Shown: positions 24,929 through 34,333 of the stretch, one piece after another
Position numbering within the stretch: position 1 is the first letter of the stretch
Layout of the letters: the number at the start of each line of letters is the position of its first letter
NCBI GenBank assembly: GCA_965243715.1
Contig: CBDEVU010000009.1
Coordinates: 372,001 to 436,000, forward strand
Reading direction: 5' to 3'
Length of the DNA: 64,000 nucleotides
From: UBA11606 sp965243715
Lineage (GTDB): Bacteria; Actinomycetota; Acidimicrobiia; Acidimicrobiales; Aldehydirespiratoraceae
Position numbers and translations under genes: made by a program
Notes under the pieces: generated by a model
Seen by the model: only the letters and a program-made list of their open reading frames with translations
Database searches by the model: none
What the model was told of the DNA's origin: nothing

Positions 24929-26920
24929 ATGGCCGCTGGTTCAATCGAGATTTTTGGCCGCGAGGATCGGCGGTTCGCACCGTCGGCGGAGTTCGTTGCC
25001 CAAGCCAATGCCGCCGATCGTTCGATGTATGACGAAGCCGAAGCCGATTACGAGGCCTTCTGGGCTCGTCAGGCTCGCGAGCTGCTGACCTGGTCGAAGG
25101 ATTTCGACGTCACGCTCGAGTGGGATTTGCCGTTCGCGAAGTGGTTTGGGGGCGGCGAGTTGAACCTGTCGTACAACTGCCTCGACCGCCATGTTGAAGC
25201 GGGCCACGGCGACAAGGTCGCGTTTCATTGGGAGGGCGAACCGGGCGACACACGCCGCATCACCTACTCAGATCTGCTCACCGAGGTCTCCCAGTTCGCC
25301 AACGTCTTGAAGGGCCTCGGGCTAGAGAAAGGCGATCGCGTTGCTATTTACATGCCGATGATCGTCGAGTTACCGGTCGCCATGCTTGCCTGTACCCGCA
25401 TCGGGGTTGCCCACTCGGTGATCTTCGGTGGTTTCTCGCCCGACGCCATCACTGATCGCTGCGACGACGCCGAGGCAAGGCTCATCATCACAGCCGATGC
25501 CGGTTTTCGCCGCGGCGAACCGTCCGTGTTGAAGCCCAACGTCGATGCCGCCCTAGCCAACGGCGCGGCTTCGGTGGAGAACGTGGTCGTGGTTAATCGC
25601 TGCGACACCGAGCCCAATATGGTCGCGGGTCGAGATCACTGGTGGCACGAGCTTATGGCTGACGCATCGGCGGACTGCCCGGCCGAACCAATGGACTCCG
25701 AACAGTTGCTGTATCTGCTCTACACCTCGGGCACCACTGCCAAGCCCAAGGGCATCATGCACACCACCGGCGGTTACCTCACCCAGGTGGCGTTCACCCA
25801 TAAGTACGTCTTCGACATCAAGCCCGCCACCGACATTTACTGGTGTGCGGCCGACATTGGGTGGGTGACCGGCCACAGTTACATCGTCTACGGCCCGCTC
25901 GCCAATGGCTGCACTTCGGTGATGTACGAGGGCACCCCCGATACGCCCCGTCTCGAGGAACGCTCAGGCGATCGTGGCGGGTGGAAAAAGGACCGACTCT
26001 GGGACATAATCGAACGGTACGGCGTCACCCAGATCTATACGGCCCCGACGGCCATTCGTACGTTTATGAAGTGGGGCGAATCATGGCCGCAGGGTCGTGA
26101 CCTTTCCTCCTTGCGGGTCCTGGGTACGGTGGGTGAACCGATCAACCCGGAAGCGTGGATGTGGTACCACGAACACATCGGGGCGCAATCCTGCCCCATT
26201 GTTGACACTTGGTGGCAGACCGAAACCGGTGGCACCATGATCACCCCCTTGCCCGGCGTGACCACCACGAAGCCAGGTTCGGCAACCCAAACCATTCCCG
26301 GCGTTTTTGCTGAAGTGGTCGACGACGCGGGCCAGACGGTTACCGAAGGGGGCGGCTATCTGACTCTTACTAGGCCGTGGCCGGGCATGCTCCGCGGGAT
26401 CTGGGGGGATCCCGAGCGCTACCGTGAGACCTACTGGTCCACTTACGAAGGCAAGTACTTCGCGGGCGATGGTGCTCGCCAAGATGCCGACGGTTACCTC
26501 TGGCTGTTGGGGCGCGTCGACGACGTTATGAACGTCTCGGGCCACCGCATCTCCACCGCCGAGGTCGAATCGGCGCTCGTCGATCATCGGGCCGTGGCCG
26601 AAGCGGCAGTGGTTGGTGCCACCGACGACGTTACCGGCCAAGCCATTGTCGGCTACGTGATTCTGGTCGGCACGGCGGAGGGGTCAACTGAGTTGAGCGA
26701 AGAGATCCGCCAGCATGTGGCCATCAAACTCGGTCCGACCGCTCGGCCCAAGGCCGTGTTCGTCGTGCCCGACCTGCCCAAGACCCGTTCCGGTAAAATC
26801 ATGCGTCGTTTGCTCCGTGATGTCGCTGACGGCCACGAACTAGGAGACACGACGACCCTGGCCGATCCCAGTATCGTGGCCGCGATTCGTGAGGGCGCTG
26901 CTGGCGCCGAGGAAGACTAG
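24929..26920 (+). CDS. acs: Acetyl-CoA synthetase (AMP-forming)
   Basis: Acs activates acetate to acetyl-CoA through acetyl-AMP. The 663-residue protein has the full ANL-family set: YTSGTTAKPKGIMHTTGGY (A3 motif), WCAADIGWVTGHSYIVYGPL, DTWWQTETGG (A5), YFAGDGARQDADGYLWLLGR (A8 hinge) and PKTRSGKIMRR near the C-terminus with the catalytic lysine that is controlled by acetylation in homologues. The WCAADIGWVTGHSY stretch is that of acetate-specific enzymes. An AGAAAG ribosome site precedes the ATG. A HAD phosphatase gene begins at the next base after its stop. The long leader with a hairpin suggests regulated expression. Confidence 0.95.
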   Translation: MAAGSIEIFGREDRRFAPSAEFVAQANAADRSMYDEAEADYEAFWARQARELLTWSKDFDVTLEWDLPFAKWFGGGELNLSYNCLDRHVEAGHGDKVAFHWEGEPGDTRRITYSDLLTEVSQFANVLKGLGLEKGDRVAIYMPMIVELPVAMLACTRIGVAHSVIFGGFSPDAITDRCDDAEARLIITADAGFRRGEPSVLKPNVDAALANGAASVENVVVVNRCDTEPNMVAGRDHWWHELMADASADCPAEPMDSEQLLYLLYTSGTTAKPKGIMHTTGGYLTQVAFTHKYVFDIKPATDIYWCAADIGWVTGHSYIVYGPLANGCTSVMYEGTPDTPRLEERSGDRGGWKKDRLWDIIERYGVTQIYTAPTAIRTFMKWGESWPQGRDLSSLRVLGTVGEPINPEAWMWYHEHIGAQSCPIVDTWWQTETGGTMITPLPGVTTTKPGSATQTIPGVFAEVVDDAGQTVTEGGGYLTLTRPWPGMLRGIWGDPERYRETYWSTYEGKYFAGDGARQDADGYLWLLGRVDDVMNVSGHRISTAEVESALVDHRAVAEAAVVGATDDVTGQAIVGYVILVGTAEGSTELSEEIRQHVAIKLGPTARPKAVFVVPDLPKTRSGKIMRRLLRDVADGHELGDTTTLADPSIVAAIREGAAGAEED

Positions 26921-27445
26921 ATGAACCCGCCCGACAACTGGCACAACACCACGGCTCGCCCCATCGGCGGTCCGACGGTAGTAATTGATCTCGACGGAGT
27001 GATTTCCGACGCCGAACACCGTCAGCACTTCATCGTGAACAAGCCACGCGCGGACCGGGACTGGAAGGGGTTCTTCGCCGAATTAGGTGACGATCCGGTG
27101 ATCGAATCGGGCCGCCGCCTAGCTGACGCGCTGGGCGATGTCTGTGTAGTGATTTTAACCGCGCGACCACACAGCACCACAGAACCAACCAAGGTCTGGC
27201 TAGCCGCCAACGAAGTGCGCCACGACTGGCTCATACTGCGTGGTCGCCGCAAAGGGCACAATGGGGTGTCGACCGCGGAGTGGAAGCAAAGCCAACTGGA
27301 AGCCCTGATTGAAGCCGGGGCCGACATCAAGTTCACGGTGGACGACGACCCCCGAAACATCGAGATGATGCAAGCGCTCGGACTCGCCGCGATTTACGTA
27401 CCGTCGGGCTACTACGATCGCCCCCTATCCGAGAGCGGCGGCTAG
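26921..27445 (+). CDS. HAD-superfamily phosphatase (Pnkp 3'-phosphatase-like)
   Basis: A 174-residue protein with HAD motifs: VVIDLDGVISD (motif I, nucleophile and general acid Asp, about 21-31), ILTARP (motif II) and the late acidic FTVDDDPRNIEMM (motif IV). The short cap and NIEMMQALGL tail resemble the phosphatase domain of polynucleotide kinase/phosphatase-like proteins, though substrate cannot be deduced. Its ATG directly follows the acs stop, so it is translated from the same message. Its last 21 bp overlap the end of the convergent oxidoreductase gene. Confidence 0.75.
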   Translation: MNPPDNWHNTTARPIGGPTVVIDLDGVISDAEHRQHFIVNKPRADRDWKGFFAELGDDPVIESGRRLADALGDVCVVILTARPHSTTEPTKVWLAANEVRHDWLILRGRRKGHNGVSTAEWKQSQLEALIEAGADIKFTVDDDPRNIEMMQALGLAAIYVPSGYYDRPLSESGG

Positions 27446-30400
27446 TTCGGTTCGGTAGGTGGCGGCCCGTTCGAGTTTGCGATGCTCGTAGCCACGAACG
27501 CTTTGCGCCAAAGCGGCGATTCGCGTTGCTTCTTCGAGGGTGATCGTTTCGCTAGCGAGTCGCTCCAAGACCGTGTCGATTGAGGCTTCGAACTCGGCCA
27601 CCAACGCCCGTTCGACCTTACGCACTGCGCCTCGGCCGAACGGATCAAGCGGGGTACCGCGAAGCCGTTTGCCGCGGGCCAGCAGCTTCATCATCGGCGA
27701 ACCCACCGAGGTGCGGATCGAGATCTTGTTGCCCATGCCGAGCGCCCGCAGCATTGGTGGATGCAGTTTCCACGAAGCTTTCGCCCCAGGCCCGCCTACG
27801 GCATCGATTGTCGCTGCCGCTTCGGGGCCGGTAAGCAACCGGGCCACTTCGTATTCGTCTTTGTAGGCCAGTAGCTGGTGGTAGCTCGTGGCCACCGCAT
27901 CGCGAAACGCCGTGTCGCCTGTGTTAGCTGCCCGCTCCACGAGATCGAGGTACCGGTCGGCGTAGGTCTTGTTCTGGTATTCAACGAGATCTGCGGCTCG
28001 CAGGGTAATCGCCTCACCGAGGGCATCGGCCCGGGCGGCTAGCGCGGCTGGCAGCGGGCGGGTAGAGACCTCCGGTCCGCTGGCTTGGACTACGGCCGCG
28101 CCCGGCGAGAGGGCTTCACTGCGCCCCGCTGCAAAGGCCGCCAGGTTGGCTTCGACGGCCACGCCGTTGAGACGGATAGCTTCTTCGAGCAAGGCGCCGG
28201 AGACTGGGAGCGTCCCGTGCTGGTAAGCAAAGCCGAGCAAAAAGATGTTGGCCGTGGCGGTGGAACCCAGTAGTTCGCTCGTGATCCCGGCCGCGTCGAC
28301 GAATCGGTTACGGTCGGGCGCGGTGCCAGTGGCGATCCGGTCGGTCAACTCCTCGATCTCCGGGTATTTTCGTTCCGGATGACCGACCATCGAACCGGTG
28401 GGGGTCACCGCGATCGAGCCAATGCAGATGGTCCGACCCGGATCAGCGGCGTCGAGCACGTCCGGTGATCCCGCGGCGAGAAGGTCGAAGGCCAAGAGGA
28501 CATCGGCGCCCTCGTGGCCGATGAGGTTCGACGGGGCGGGTTCCCCCCGGGTCAGGCGAAGGTCGCCGGTGACCCGCCCGGCTTTTTGGCTGAGTCCGGT
28601 TTGGTCGAGGCCGCGGACATGGAACCCGTCGAGCAGTGCCGCGGTGGCAATAACCTGGGCCACGGTGACCACTCCCGTGCCGCCGATGCCCACCATGCGG
28701 AGGTCGAAGTTGGTGGCCGAGACGATCAATTCGGGCTCGGTCAGGGCGGTCGGCGCTGTTTGTCCCCGTCTCATCTTGACCCCCGCGGCCTGCTGCGGAT
28801 TCGGGGTGATCGCAATAAAGCTCGGGCAGTCGCCTTCGGTGCAGGAGTAGTCGAAGTTGCAACTCGATTGATCGATCGTGGTCTTTACGCCCAACGGCGT
28901 GTCGATGGGTTGGACTGACAGGCAGTTGGATGTCTCGCCGCAGTCGCCGCAGGCTTCACAGATCCGATGGTTGATCGCGATGCGCTGACTGGGGGTTTCG
29001 ATGACTCCTCGTTTGCGTAGCCGACGAGACTGAGCCGCGCACGCCTGATCGTGGATCAACACGGTGACCCCCGCTACGGCCGCGAGGTGTTCTTGCGCTT
29101 CGATAATCCGGGTGCGATCCCAGACCTGAACCCGGCCTCGGGGACCGCTCGGCAGTTTAACACCGCGGTAGTCGTCGAGGTCCTCGGTCGTGATCAGAAC
29201 CTCGCTGGCGCCGTGGGCGAGTAGCGCAGTAGCGATCTCGGGAACCCCGATTCCTCCGACGGCATCCTGGCCGCCGGTCATAGCAACGGTGCCGTTGTAG
29301 AGGAGTTTGTAGGTGACGTTGATGCCCGCCGCGATCGAGGCCTGGATAGCGAGTTGGCCGGAATGAAAGAACGTGCCGTCGCCTAAGTTCTGGAGGAAGT
29401 GATCCCGCTCGATGAAGGGCGCCATGCCGACGAATTGCACGCCCTCGCCGCCCATGGCGGTGATACCCGATGACTGGCCGACCTTGTCTTCCTCCATCAA
29501 AAGAACCATGCCGTGACAGCCAATGCCCGCGCCGACGAGCGTGCCGTCGGGGACCTTGGTGCTGCGGTTGTGAGGGCAGCCGGAACAAAAGTACGGAGCT
29601 CTGTCAATGGCGAGCGGGATCAGTTGGTGCTCACGTTTGGGGGGAGTGACTGGGGTCAGTCGGTCGGCGATCCGTTTGCTAAGCCGTTCGCGGAGCCCGT
29701 CCACGATCGCTCCGGCATCGAGGATGCTGTAGTCGCGCATGAGCACCCGACCATCTTCGTGTCGTTTGCCGAGAACGGGTGGCTGATGGGCGCTGCCGTA
29801 GAGGGCGTCTTTGACTAGCCATTCAAGGGTTGGGTTCTTTTCCTCAACGATCACGATCTCGTCGAGTCCCTGAGCGAATTGGCGAATATTGGCTGCGTCG
29901 ATCGAGAGCGGCATCTGCATCTGTATGAGCCGGATCCCGACCGATTCGAGATCGGCGAGCGTCGGGAGTCCGAGTCGGCGGAGCGCTTCGAGTAACTCGT
30001 GATACGTGTAGCCCGAAGCAACGAGTCCAATCCACGCGTCGGATGGGTTCGAGGTGGTGTGGTTGAGCCGGTTCGCGGTGGCGTATCGTTGGGCGAGGAT
30101 CAAGCGGATGTCGCGGAAGTCTCGTTCGAGCGCGAGCGTGGTGGGCGTAAGCAGGTTCCCGTTCGGGTGCGGCTCGTAGATCCGTCCGGTGGGATCGCCG
30201 GGCACGCGGAGGTCGGGCACCACGATGTCAACTCGGTCGGGACCAAGATCAACAGTGCCCGAACCGTCGGCTACCGCGGCGACGATCTTCATCGCTGTCC
30301 ACGTGCCAGTCATGCGGCTAAGGGCCACGGCATGGCGGGCTAGGTCGATCGTTTCTTGCACATCGCCGGGATAAAACAGCGGCATGTGAAGGTCGTAGAT

Positions 30401-30904
30401 GGTGGCGTCAGACGACGACGGCAGCGTCGATGACTTAGCCGCGGGGTCGTCACCGACAAGAGCGATCGCCCCGCCGTGCCGTGACGTACCGGCGAAGGCG
30501 GCGTGGCGGAGCGCATCGCCCGCCCGATCGAGGCCCGGGGCCTTGCCGTACCAAAGGCCAAGCACGCCGTCGTAGAGAAAGTCGGGTTGTTCTGCCGCGA
30601 GTTGGCTGCCCATGACCGCGGTGGCCCCTAGTTCTTCGTTCACCCCGGGCTGGCAGATGATGGGAAGGTCCGGCGCGAGCGCCGCGGCGCGCACAATCTC
30701 TTGATCAAATCCACCGAGGGGAGAACCGGGGTAGCCCGACGCGAACGCGGCGGTGTTTAGCCCGTTAGAGCGGTCGATTCGGAGCTGTTCGATCGGGATA
30801 CGGGCCAGCGCTTGGACGCCGGTCAAAAAGACCCGTCCCACGGTCTGGGTATAGCGGTCGGTCACCGCATAGTGGTGGGTAGCAGGGTTCTCGATCACAG
30901 CCAT
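27425..30904 (-). CDS. Indolepyruvate ferredoxin oxidoreductase, fused alpha/beta type
   Basis: A 1159-residue single-chain 2-oxoacid:ferredoxin oxidoreductase. The N-half has the TPP-dependent domains (SGYPGSPLGGFD near 57, CSGCPHNRST near 445, GIGCHGM and DGTFFHSGQLAIQAS). Two 4Fe-4S motifs lie about 645-690 (CEACGDCGETSNC; CNFDYSCTEGDCP). The C-half carries the gamma-domain GIGGTGVVTVAQVIATAA. Such enzymes turn aryl pyruvates from amino acid breakdown into aryl-acetyl-CoA with reduction of ferredoxin. The start is 41 bp after the upstream ATPase stop, so read-through from that operon is possible, although a weak promoter could fit. Confidence 0.92.
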   Translation of the reverse strand: MAVIENPATHHYAVTDRYTQTVGRVFLTGVQALARIPIEQLRIDRSNGLNTAAFASGYPGSPLGGFDQEIVRAAALAPDLPIICQPGVNEELGATAVMGSQLAAEQPDFLYDGVLGLWYGKAPGLDRAGDALRHAAFAGTSRHGGAIALVGDDPAAKSSTLPSSSDATIYDLHMPLFYPGDVQETIDLARHAVALSRMTGTWTAMKIVAAVADGSGTVDLGPDRVDIVVPDLRVPGDPTGRIYEPHPNGNLLTPTTLALERDFRDIRLILAQRYATANRLNHTTSNPSDAWIGLVASGYTYHELLEALRRLGLPTLADLESVGIRLIQMQMPLSIDAANIRQFAQGLDEIVIVEEKNPTLEWLVKDALYGSAHQPPVLGKRHEDGRVLMRDYSILDAGAIVDGLRERLSKRIADRLTPVTPPKREHQLIPLAIDRAPYFCSGCPHNRSTKVPDGTLVGAGIGCHGMVLLMEEDKVGQSSGITAMGGEGVQFVGMAPFIERDHFLQNLGDGTFFHSGQLAIQASIAAGINVTYKLLYNGTVAMTGGQDAVGGIGVPEIATALLAHGASEVLITTEDLDDYRGVKLPSGPRGRVQVWDRTRIIEAQEHLAAVAGVTVLIHDQACAAQSRRLRKRGVIETPSQRIAINHRICEACGDCGETSNCLSVQPIDTPLGVKTTIDQSSCNFDYSCTEGDCPSFIAITPNPQQAAGVKMRRGQTAPTALTEPELIVSATNFDLRMVGIGGTGVVTVAQVIATAALLDGFHVRGLDQTGLSQKAGRVTGDLRLTRGEPAPSNLIGHEGADVLLAFDLLAAGSPDVLDAADPGRTICIGSIAVTPTGSMVGHPERKYPEIEELTDRIATGTAPDRNRFVDAAGITSELLGSTATANIFLLGFAYQHGTLPVSGALLEEAIRLNGVAVEANLAAFAAGRSEALSPGAAVVQASGPEVSTRPLPAALAARADALGEAITLRAADLVEYQNKTYADRYLDLVERAANTGDTAFRDAVATSYHQLLAYKDEYEVARLLTGPEAAATIDAVGGPGAKASWKLHPPMLRALGMGNKISIRTSVGSPMMKLLARGKRLRGTPLDPFGRGAVRKVERALVAEFEASIDTVLERLASETITLEEATRIAALAQSVRGYEHRKLERAATYRTELAAALG

Positions 30905-30945
30905 ACGGTAAATCTCTCACTTTTAAGCGCTGAATTCAATCTGGG

Positions 30946-33390
30946 CTAGGTTCGGGTCAGATTGAAACTGATGTCACGACATGAACAATGCAGTGACTCG
31001 ACGTGTCCGTTAGCGCGAGTCAAGTAAATCTGGCCCTCACAAGTCGAACACCGGAAAAGAGCAAGGAACGCTCGACCCGCTTCTACAACGGGCCGGAAGT
31101 CCTCTTTCGAGAAGTGCCCCCACTGGTTGTAGTGAACAGCGGGATTTATCGCCCACTGTTCTATGTTCAGATCAGCAGCGGTGGCAGCCAACCTCTTCTT
31201 GGCCAAAGCAACCGTTGCTCGGGCGGCATCGTTGTTCTGGGAATTGGCCGTATTAGCCGCCCTCTTGAGAAGTTTCTTGTAACGACCGTGTACCGCGTCC
31301 ATCAACTCGCCAAAGGTCCAATCACCGCTAGTTTTGTAGGGAACGAGGCCACCCAGTGCATTCGCTAGCTCAGCCAGCGCCCCTTCTAAGCTGCGCCGTA
31401 GCAGCGCGGCAGCAGCAGAGACGTCGTCGGCGTCGAGGTAGGCATCGATCCGATCCCAGAAGTCATCACCTTCTCTGGCCGATGGGCCGTCCTCGATAGT
31501 CCATTTCTTGAAGTGGATTTGACGCTTCTTCGGCACTAGGCGAGACATCTGCATCTGGCGGGCCCAGACCTCGTCGTGGGTGGTGATTATGAACTGAACG
31601 TGAGGGAAATAGGTGGTCAAAAGAGTGCAGAAACGGCGTCGGTGGTTCACGTCTACGGACGTCAACACATCGTCGAGGATCGCCAGTCGAAAATTCGAGC
31701 CCAGATTCTGTTCCATCAAGGCGAGATAGATACAGATTCCCATACCATCTTGGTGACCTTCGCTGTGATACGCGCTGGCTGGAAACATTCCAAGGGAGTA
31801 GAAGTCGACCAGCAAGTTGAGTTGCTGCTTGTTCGGTTCCAGTGCGGCCTTGAATCCCAGTTCATCGTCAGAGTTGATCTTTCGGTAAAGCTCGCCAAAC
31901 CGTTCCTGAACCTCTTGGTACGGGAGGGCAAGTCCTTGATCTAAAGCGTCGCAGTAGTGCTTATAGATCGACCTTGCCAGTTTGTCGTTGCTCTGCGCGG
32001 CGCGCTCCACGGCCCGAGCTGAGCACAAGGCTGACCAACGCTCTTGGGCGATGATAAGAAACGAACGAGCGTCCGAGGTCGGTGTTTGATCGGGTGCCGC
32101 TAGTGCTTTAGCGTGCAACGCTTGGAGGGCGTACAAGATTCCCGCGGGCGCTAGCGACGGGTCGGCGGTGAGGGTTTTTCGGAGTGTGATGATCCCTTCG
32201 ATGGTTCCTAGCCGGGTGCTGGCGGAACGTAAGGCAGTCGCCCATTCATCCAAGATTTTTGCGGCTGTCGTATCCCCGACCTGATCGGCGACGGCGCTGG
32301 CGGGCTTCACGAGGCTCGCCAAGGCTAGTAGATCGGTCGACAACGATTCGCCCGCCGCGATAATCGCCGAGAGTGTTTCGGCGTCCGCCTGTGAGCGTTG
32401 CAATAGGTTTGCCAACTGAGCTTGGAGCATTGCCCTATCGGTCCAGGCTGTGTCACAAAGCGGACAGTGCTCGTCTTTGAGTAAGGCCAAGCCGTTCTCG
32501 ACTAGGTCTCTTACCTTGATTGTTTGAAGGATTGTCGAGTCGGGGTCCAGTGCAGAAAGGCTCTCTTCCAGTCGATAAGAGGACGCTACGCAAATGCTCG
32601 GATTCGTGATGGCGGCGATAATGGAGTTGGTGTCTTGAAGCGCTACGTCACGGTTGAACGAAGGCGCACCGTCACCCTTGCCTATACCTCTGGCTAACTT
32701 CGTTTTATCAGACAATTTGCCCAGTTTCGAGAGCCCGAGAATCGCTCGCCGATCATTCACCGCCACGAGAACTTCGCCGGGAGTCACCTTGGGAACTCCA
32801 ATGAGTTGATCCAGTGATCGTTGGGCCTGTTCCTTGGACTTCTCCACAGTCCTAAGCGCCGTGGATGTCTTAGACCTAGCCCCTCGAAATGCTAGTCGTA
32901 TGTCCCCCAGGCGGTCTAGCTTTAAGAGCGCCTGAACTTGCTTGGAACGCTCGCCGGGCGTGGTCACCACGTACTTGATAATTTCTCGGCGTGTCAGGGT
33001 TATCTCTGGATGTCGAGCGGCCTCCAACACAGCTTTGCGCACGGCGGGAAGCGCGGGAGTGACTTCAAAGCGGGAAGGGGTCTTCACCGAACGGGTCAAC
33101 ACCGCCGCTTGGCCCGAAGCTGTGTCGCGAACAGACAGGGAAACTTTGGCTCGGGCCGAGTCGTAGCGACGATGAACGTGCGGACCGTGCTTGGCTAGGG
33201 TCACGCCGGTCGTTCCTGGTCCGCTCAGGCGGGAGATATTTCCCGTCAAAGCGAACTCTATTGCATCAACCACACCGCTCTTGCCAGTTCCATTCGGTCC
33301 CAAAACCACGTAGCTTTCACCATCGAGGGATAAACGAAGATCGCGAATGCCCCGAAATTCTTCAATATGGATTTTCTCGATCTGGATCAC
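30946..33390 (-). CDS. SMC/RecF-like ABC ATPase with zinc hook and C-terminal zinc finger
   Basis: An 814-residue ATPase. Walker A GPNGTGKS at about 33-40 lies in a RecF/SbcC-like start (IHIEEFRGIRDLRL). A CPLC pair at about 308-311 sits mid-coiled region, as in Rad50-type zinc hooks. SEGHQDGMGICIYLAL (signature-like), Walker B LAILDDVL (about 567) and the switch histidine in ITTHDEVW complete the head. The last 180 residues form an extra domain (RRSLEGALAELANALGG; INPAVHYNQWGHFSKEDF) ending in a CxxC...CxC zinc finger. Composition is AT-richer than the flanks. The start overlaps a small upstream gene by 4 bp. Similar heads occur in ABC-three-component, Lamassu-like and repair systems; which this is cannot be settled. 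Confidence 0.82.
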   Translation of the reverse strand: MIQIEKIHIEEFRGIRDLRLSLDGESYVVLGPNGTGKSGVVDAIEFALTGNISRLSGPGTTGVTLAKHGPHVHRRYDSARAKVSLSVRDTASGQAAVLTRSVKTPSRFEVTPALPAVRKAVLEAARHPEITLTRREIIKYVVTTPGERSKQVQALLKLDRLGDIRLAFRGARSKTSTALRTVEKSKEQAQRSLDQLIGVPKVTPGEVLVAVNDRRAILGLSKLGKLSDKTKLARGIGKGDGAPSFNRDVALQDTNSIIAAITNPSICVASSYRLEESLSALDPDSTILQTIKVRDLVENGLALLKDEHCPLCDTAWTDRAMLQAQLANLLQRSQADAETLSAIIAAGESLSTDLLALASLVKPASAVADQVGDTTAAKILDEWATALRSASTRLGTIEGIITLRKTLTADPSLAPAGILYALQALHAKALAAPDQTPTSDARSFLIIAQERWSALCSARAVERAAQSNDKLARSIYKHYCDALDQGLALPYQEVQERFGELYRKINSDDELGFKAALEPNKQQLNLLVDFYSLGMFPASAYHSEGHQDGMGICIYLALMEQNLGSNFRLAILDDVLTSVDVNHRRRFCTLLTTYFPHVQFIITTHDEVWARQMQMSRLVPKKRQIHFKKWTIEDGPSAREGDDFWDRIDAYLDADDVSAAAALLRRSLEGALAELANALGGLVPYKTSGDWTFGELMDAVHGRYKKLLKRAANTANSQNNDAARATVALAKKRLAATAADLNIEQWAINPAVHYNQWGHFSKEDFRPVVEAGRAFLALFRCSTCEGQIYLTRANGHVESLHCSCRDISFNLTRT

Positions 33391-33734
33391 TCAGTGTCTG
33401 CCTCGATGAGGCCGACTATGGCATTTGGCTTAGGAACTGATCTCGCCTCGATCAGTTGTTGGACGGCTGCGGCAAGGGTCCCGCTTATCTTGTCATCGTT
33501 GTTCAGGCGGCGAAGGAAATCCCTGACCACATCATCTTCGATCTTGCCCACGACGCTGCTACATCCTTCTCTGTTGGCCCGACCGTAACAGCAGAGAGGA
33601 GAAGGCACCACACGTCGGCGGAGGGTCCGAGTGTCGTCAGGGCCGATCTGGTTAGCAAACCGGTCGGGAGGTAACCCCGTTGGCCAAACCCTCGGCCATA
33701 TTGTCGTGCGCTTGCTGGAACATGTGTTTATCAT
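33387..33734 (-). CDS. Small protein upstream of the SMC-like ATPase
   Basis: The C-terminal 55 residues (VVGKIEDDVVRDFLRRLNNDD...PNAIVGLIEADTE) look like genuine protein and the stop overlaps the ATPase start by 4 bp, so the two are co-translated. The N-terminus is less certain. The continuous frame begins MINTCSSKRTT, which reads like an out-of-frame stretch; a better start, MFQQAHDNMAEGLANG from 33723, joins the downstream frame if one G is removed from the G4 run at 33675-33678. That would give 111 residues. No domain recognised; possibly the accessory subunit of the ATPase. Confidence 0.5.
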   Translation of the reverse strand: MINTCSSKRTTIWPRVWPTGLPPDRFANQIGPDDTRTLRRRVVPSPLCCYGRANREGCSSVVGKIEDDVVRDFLRRLNNDDKISGTLAAAVQQLIEARSVPKPNAIVGLIEADTE

Positions 33735-33759
33735 ATCAAAATGAAACTAGAATCTCAGC

Positions 33760-33789
33760 AAGCAATTCATACAGAAGCAATTCATACAG
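33760..33789. repeat. Two perfect tandem 15-bp repeats in a divergent promoter region
   Basis: AAGCAATTCATACAG occurs twice head-to-tail, in the AT-rich gap between the ATPase operon (minus strand) and the MaoC gene (plus strand). The position suits an iterated operator for a regulator of the ATPase pair, but no regulator is identified. Confidence 0.7.
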
Positions 33790-33847
33790 ATTGAGATGGT
33801 GCCATTGGTGCCTAGCGAGGGTGACAAGAAAGGCTAAGGTCGGGGCC

Positions 33848-34303
33848 ATGACGACTGTTTTCGCCACGCCCGACGCTCTCATCGACGCGGTCGGATCGGA
33901 CCTTGGCTCGAGTGATTGGGTGAGTATCGAACAAGACCGGATCAACGGTTTCGCCGAATCTACCGGCGATCACCAGTGGATCCATGTCGACCCAGTAGCC
34001 GCCGCGGCCGGTTCCTTCGGCGCCACGATCGCCCACGGCTATCTCACTCTGGCGATAACCAATCAGCTGCTTTCCGAGATCGTGCGCGTCGACGGTGTCT
34101 CGATGGGCATCAACTACGGCGTCAACAAGGTCCGTTTCCCGCAACCCGTCACCGTTGGCTCCCAGATTCGTGGGCATGCGACTCTCACCGCTGCAACCGA
34201 GGTCAACGGCGGCGTCCAAGCGGTCATCACCATCACCGTTGAGATCAAAGATGTCGCCAAGCCCGCCTGCATCGTCGAGTCGGTCAGTCGGTTTCTCCGC
34301 TGA
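33848..34303 (+). CDS. MaoC-like (R)-specific enoyl-CoA hydratase
   Basis: A 151-residue single hot-dog protein. The catalytic hydratase motif is clear: FAESTGDHQWIHVDPVAA with Asp and His, followed by FGATIAHGYLTLAI. Such enzymes hydrate enoyl-CoAs to (R)-3-hydroxyacyl-CoA in beta-oxidation or polyhydroxyalkanoate supply. The ATG at 33848 is chosen because homology begins at MTTVFATPDALI; the open frame extends upstream through the repeat region without conserved residues. An AAGG lies about 10 bp upstream. Confidence 0.87.
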   Translation: MTTVFATPDALIDAVGSDLGSSDWVSIEQDRINGFAESTGDHQWIHVDPVAAAAGSFGATIAHGYLTLAITNQLLSEIVRVDGVSMGINYGVNKVRFPQPVTVGSQIRGHATLTAATEVNGGVQAVITITVEIKDVAKPACIVESVSRFLR

Positions 34304-34333
34304 AGCCTTCGAAGCCAGCCTAGGCTAGCCGCG

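Noticed and set aside
33456..33674. Plus-strand open frame of 72 codons
   Set aside because: Antisense to the small partner gene of the ATPase, no ribosome site, low-quality sequence.
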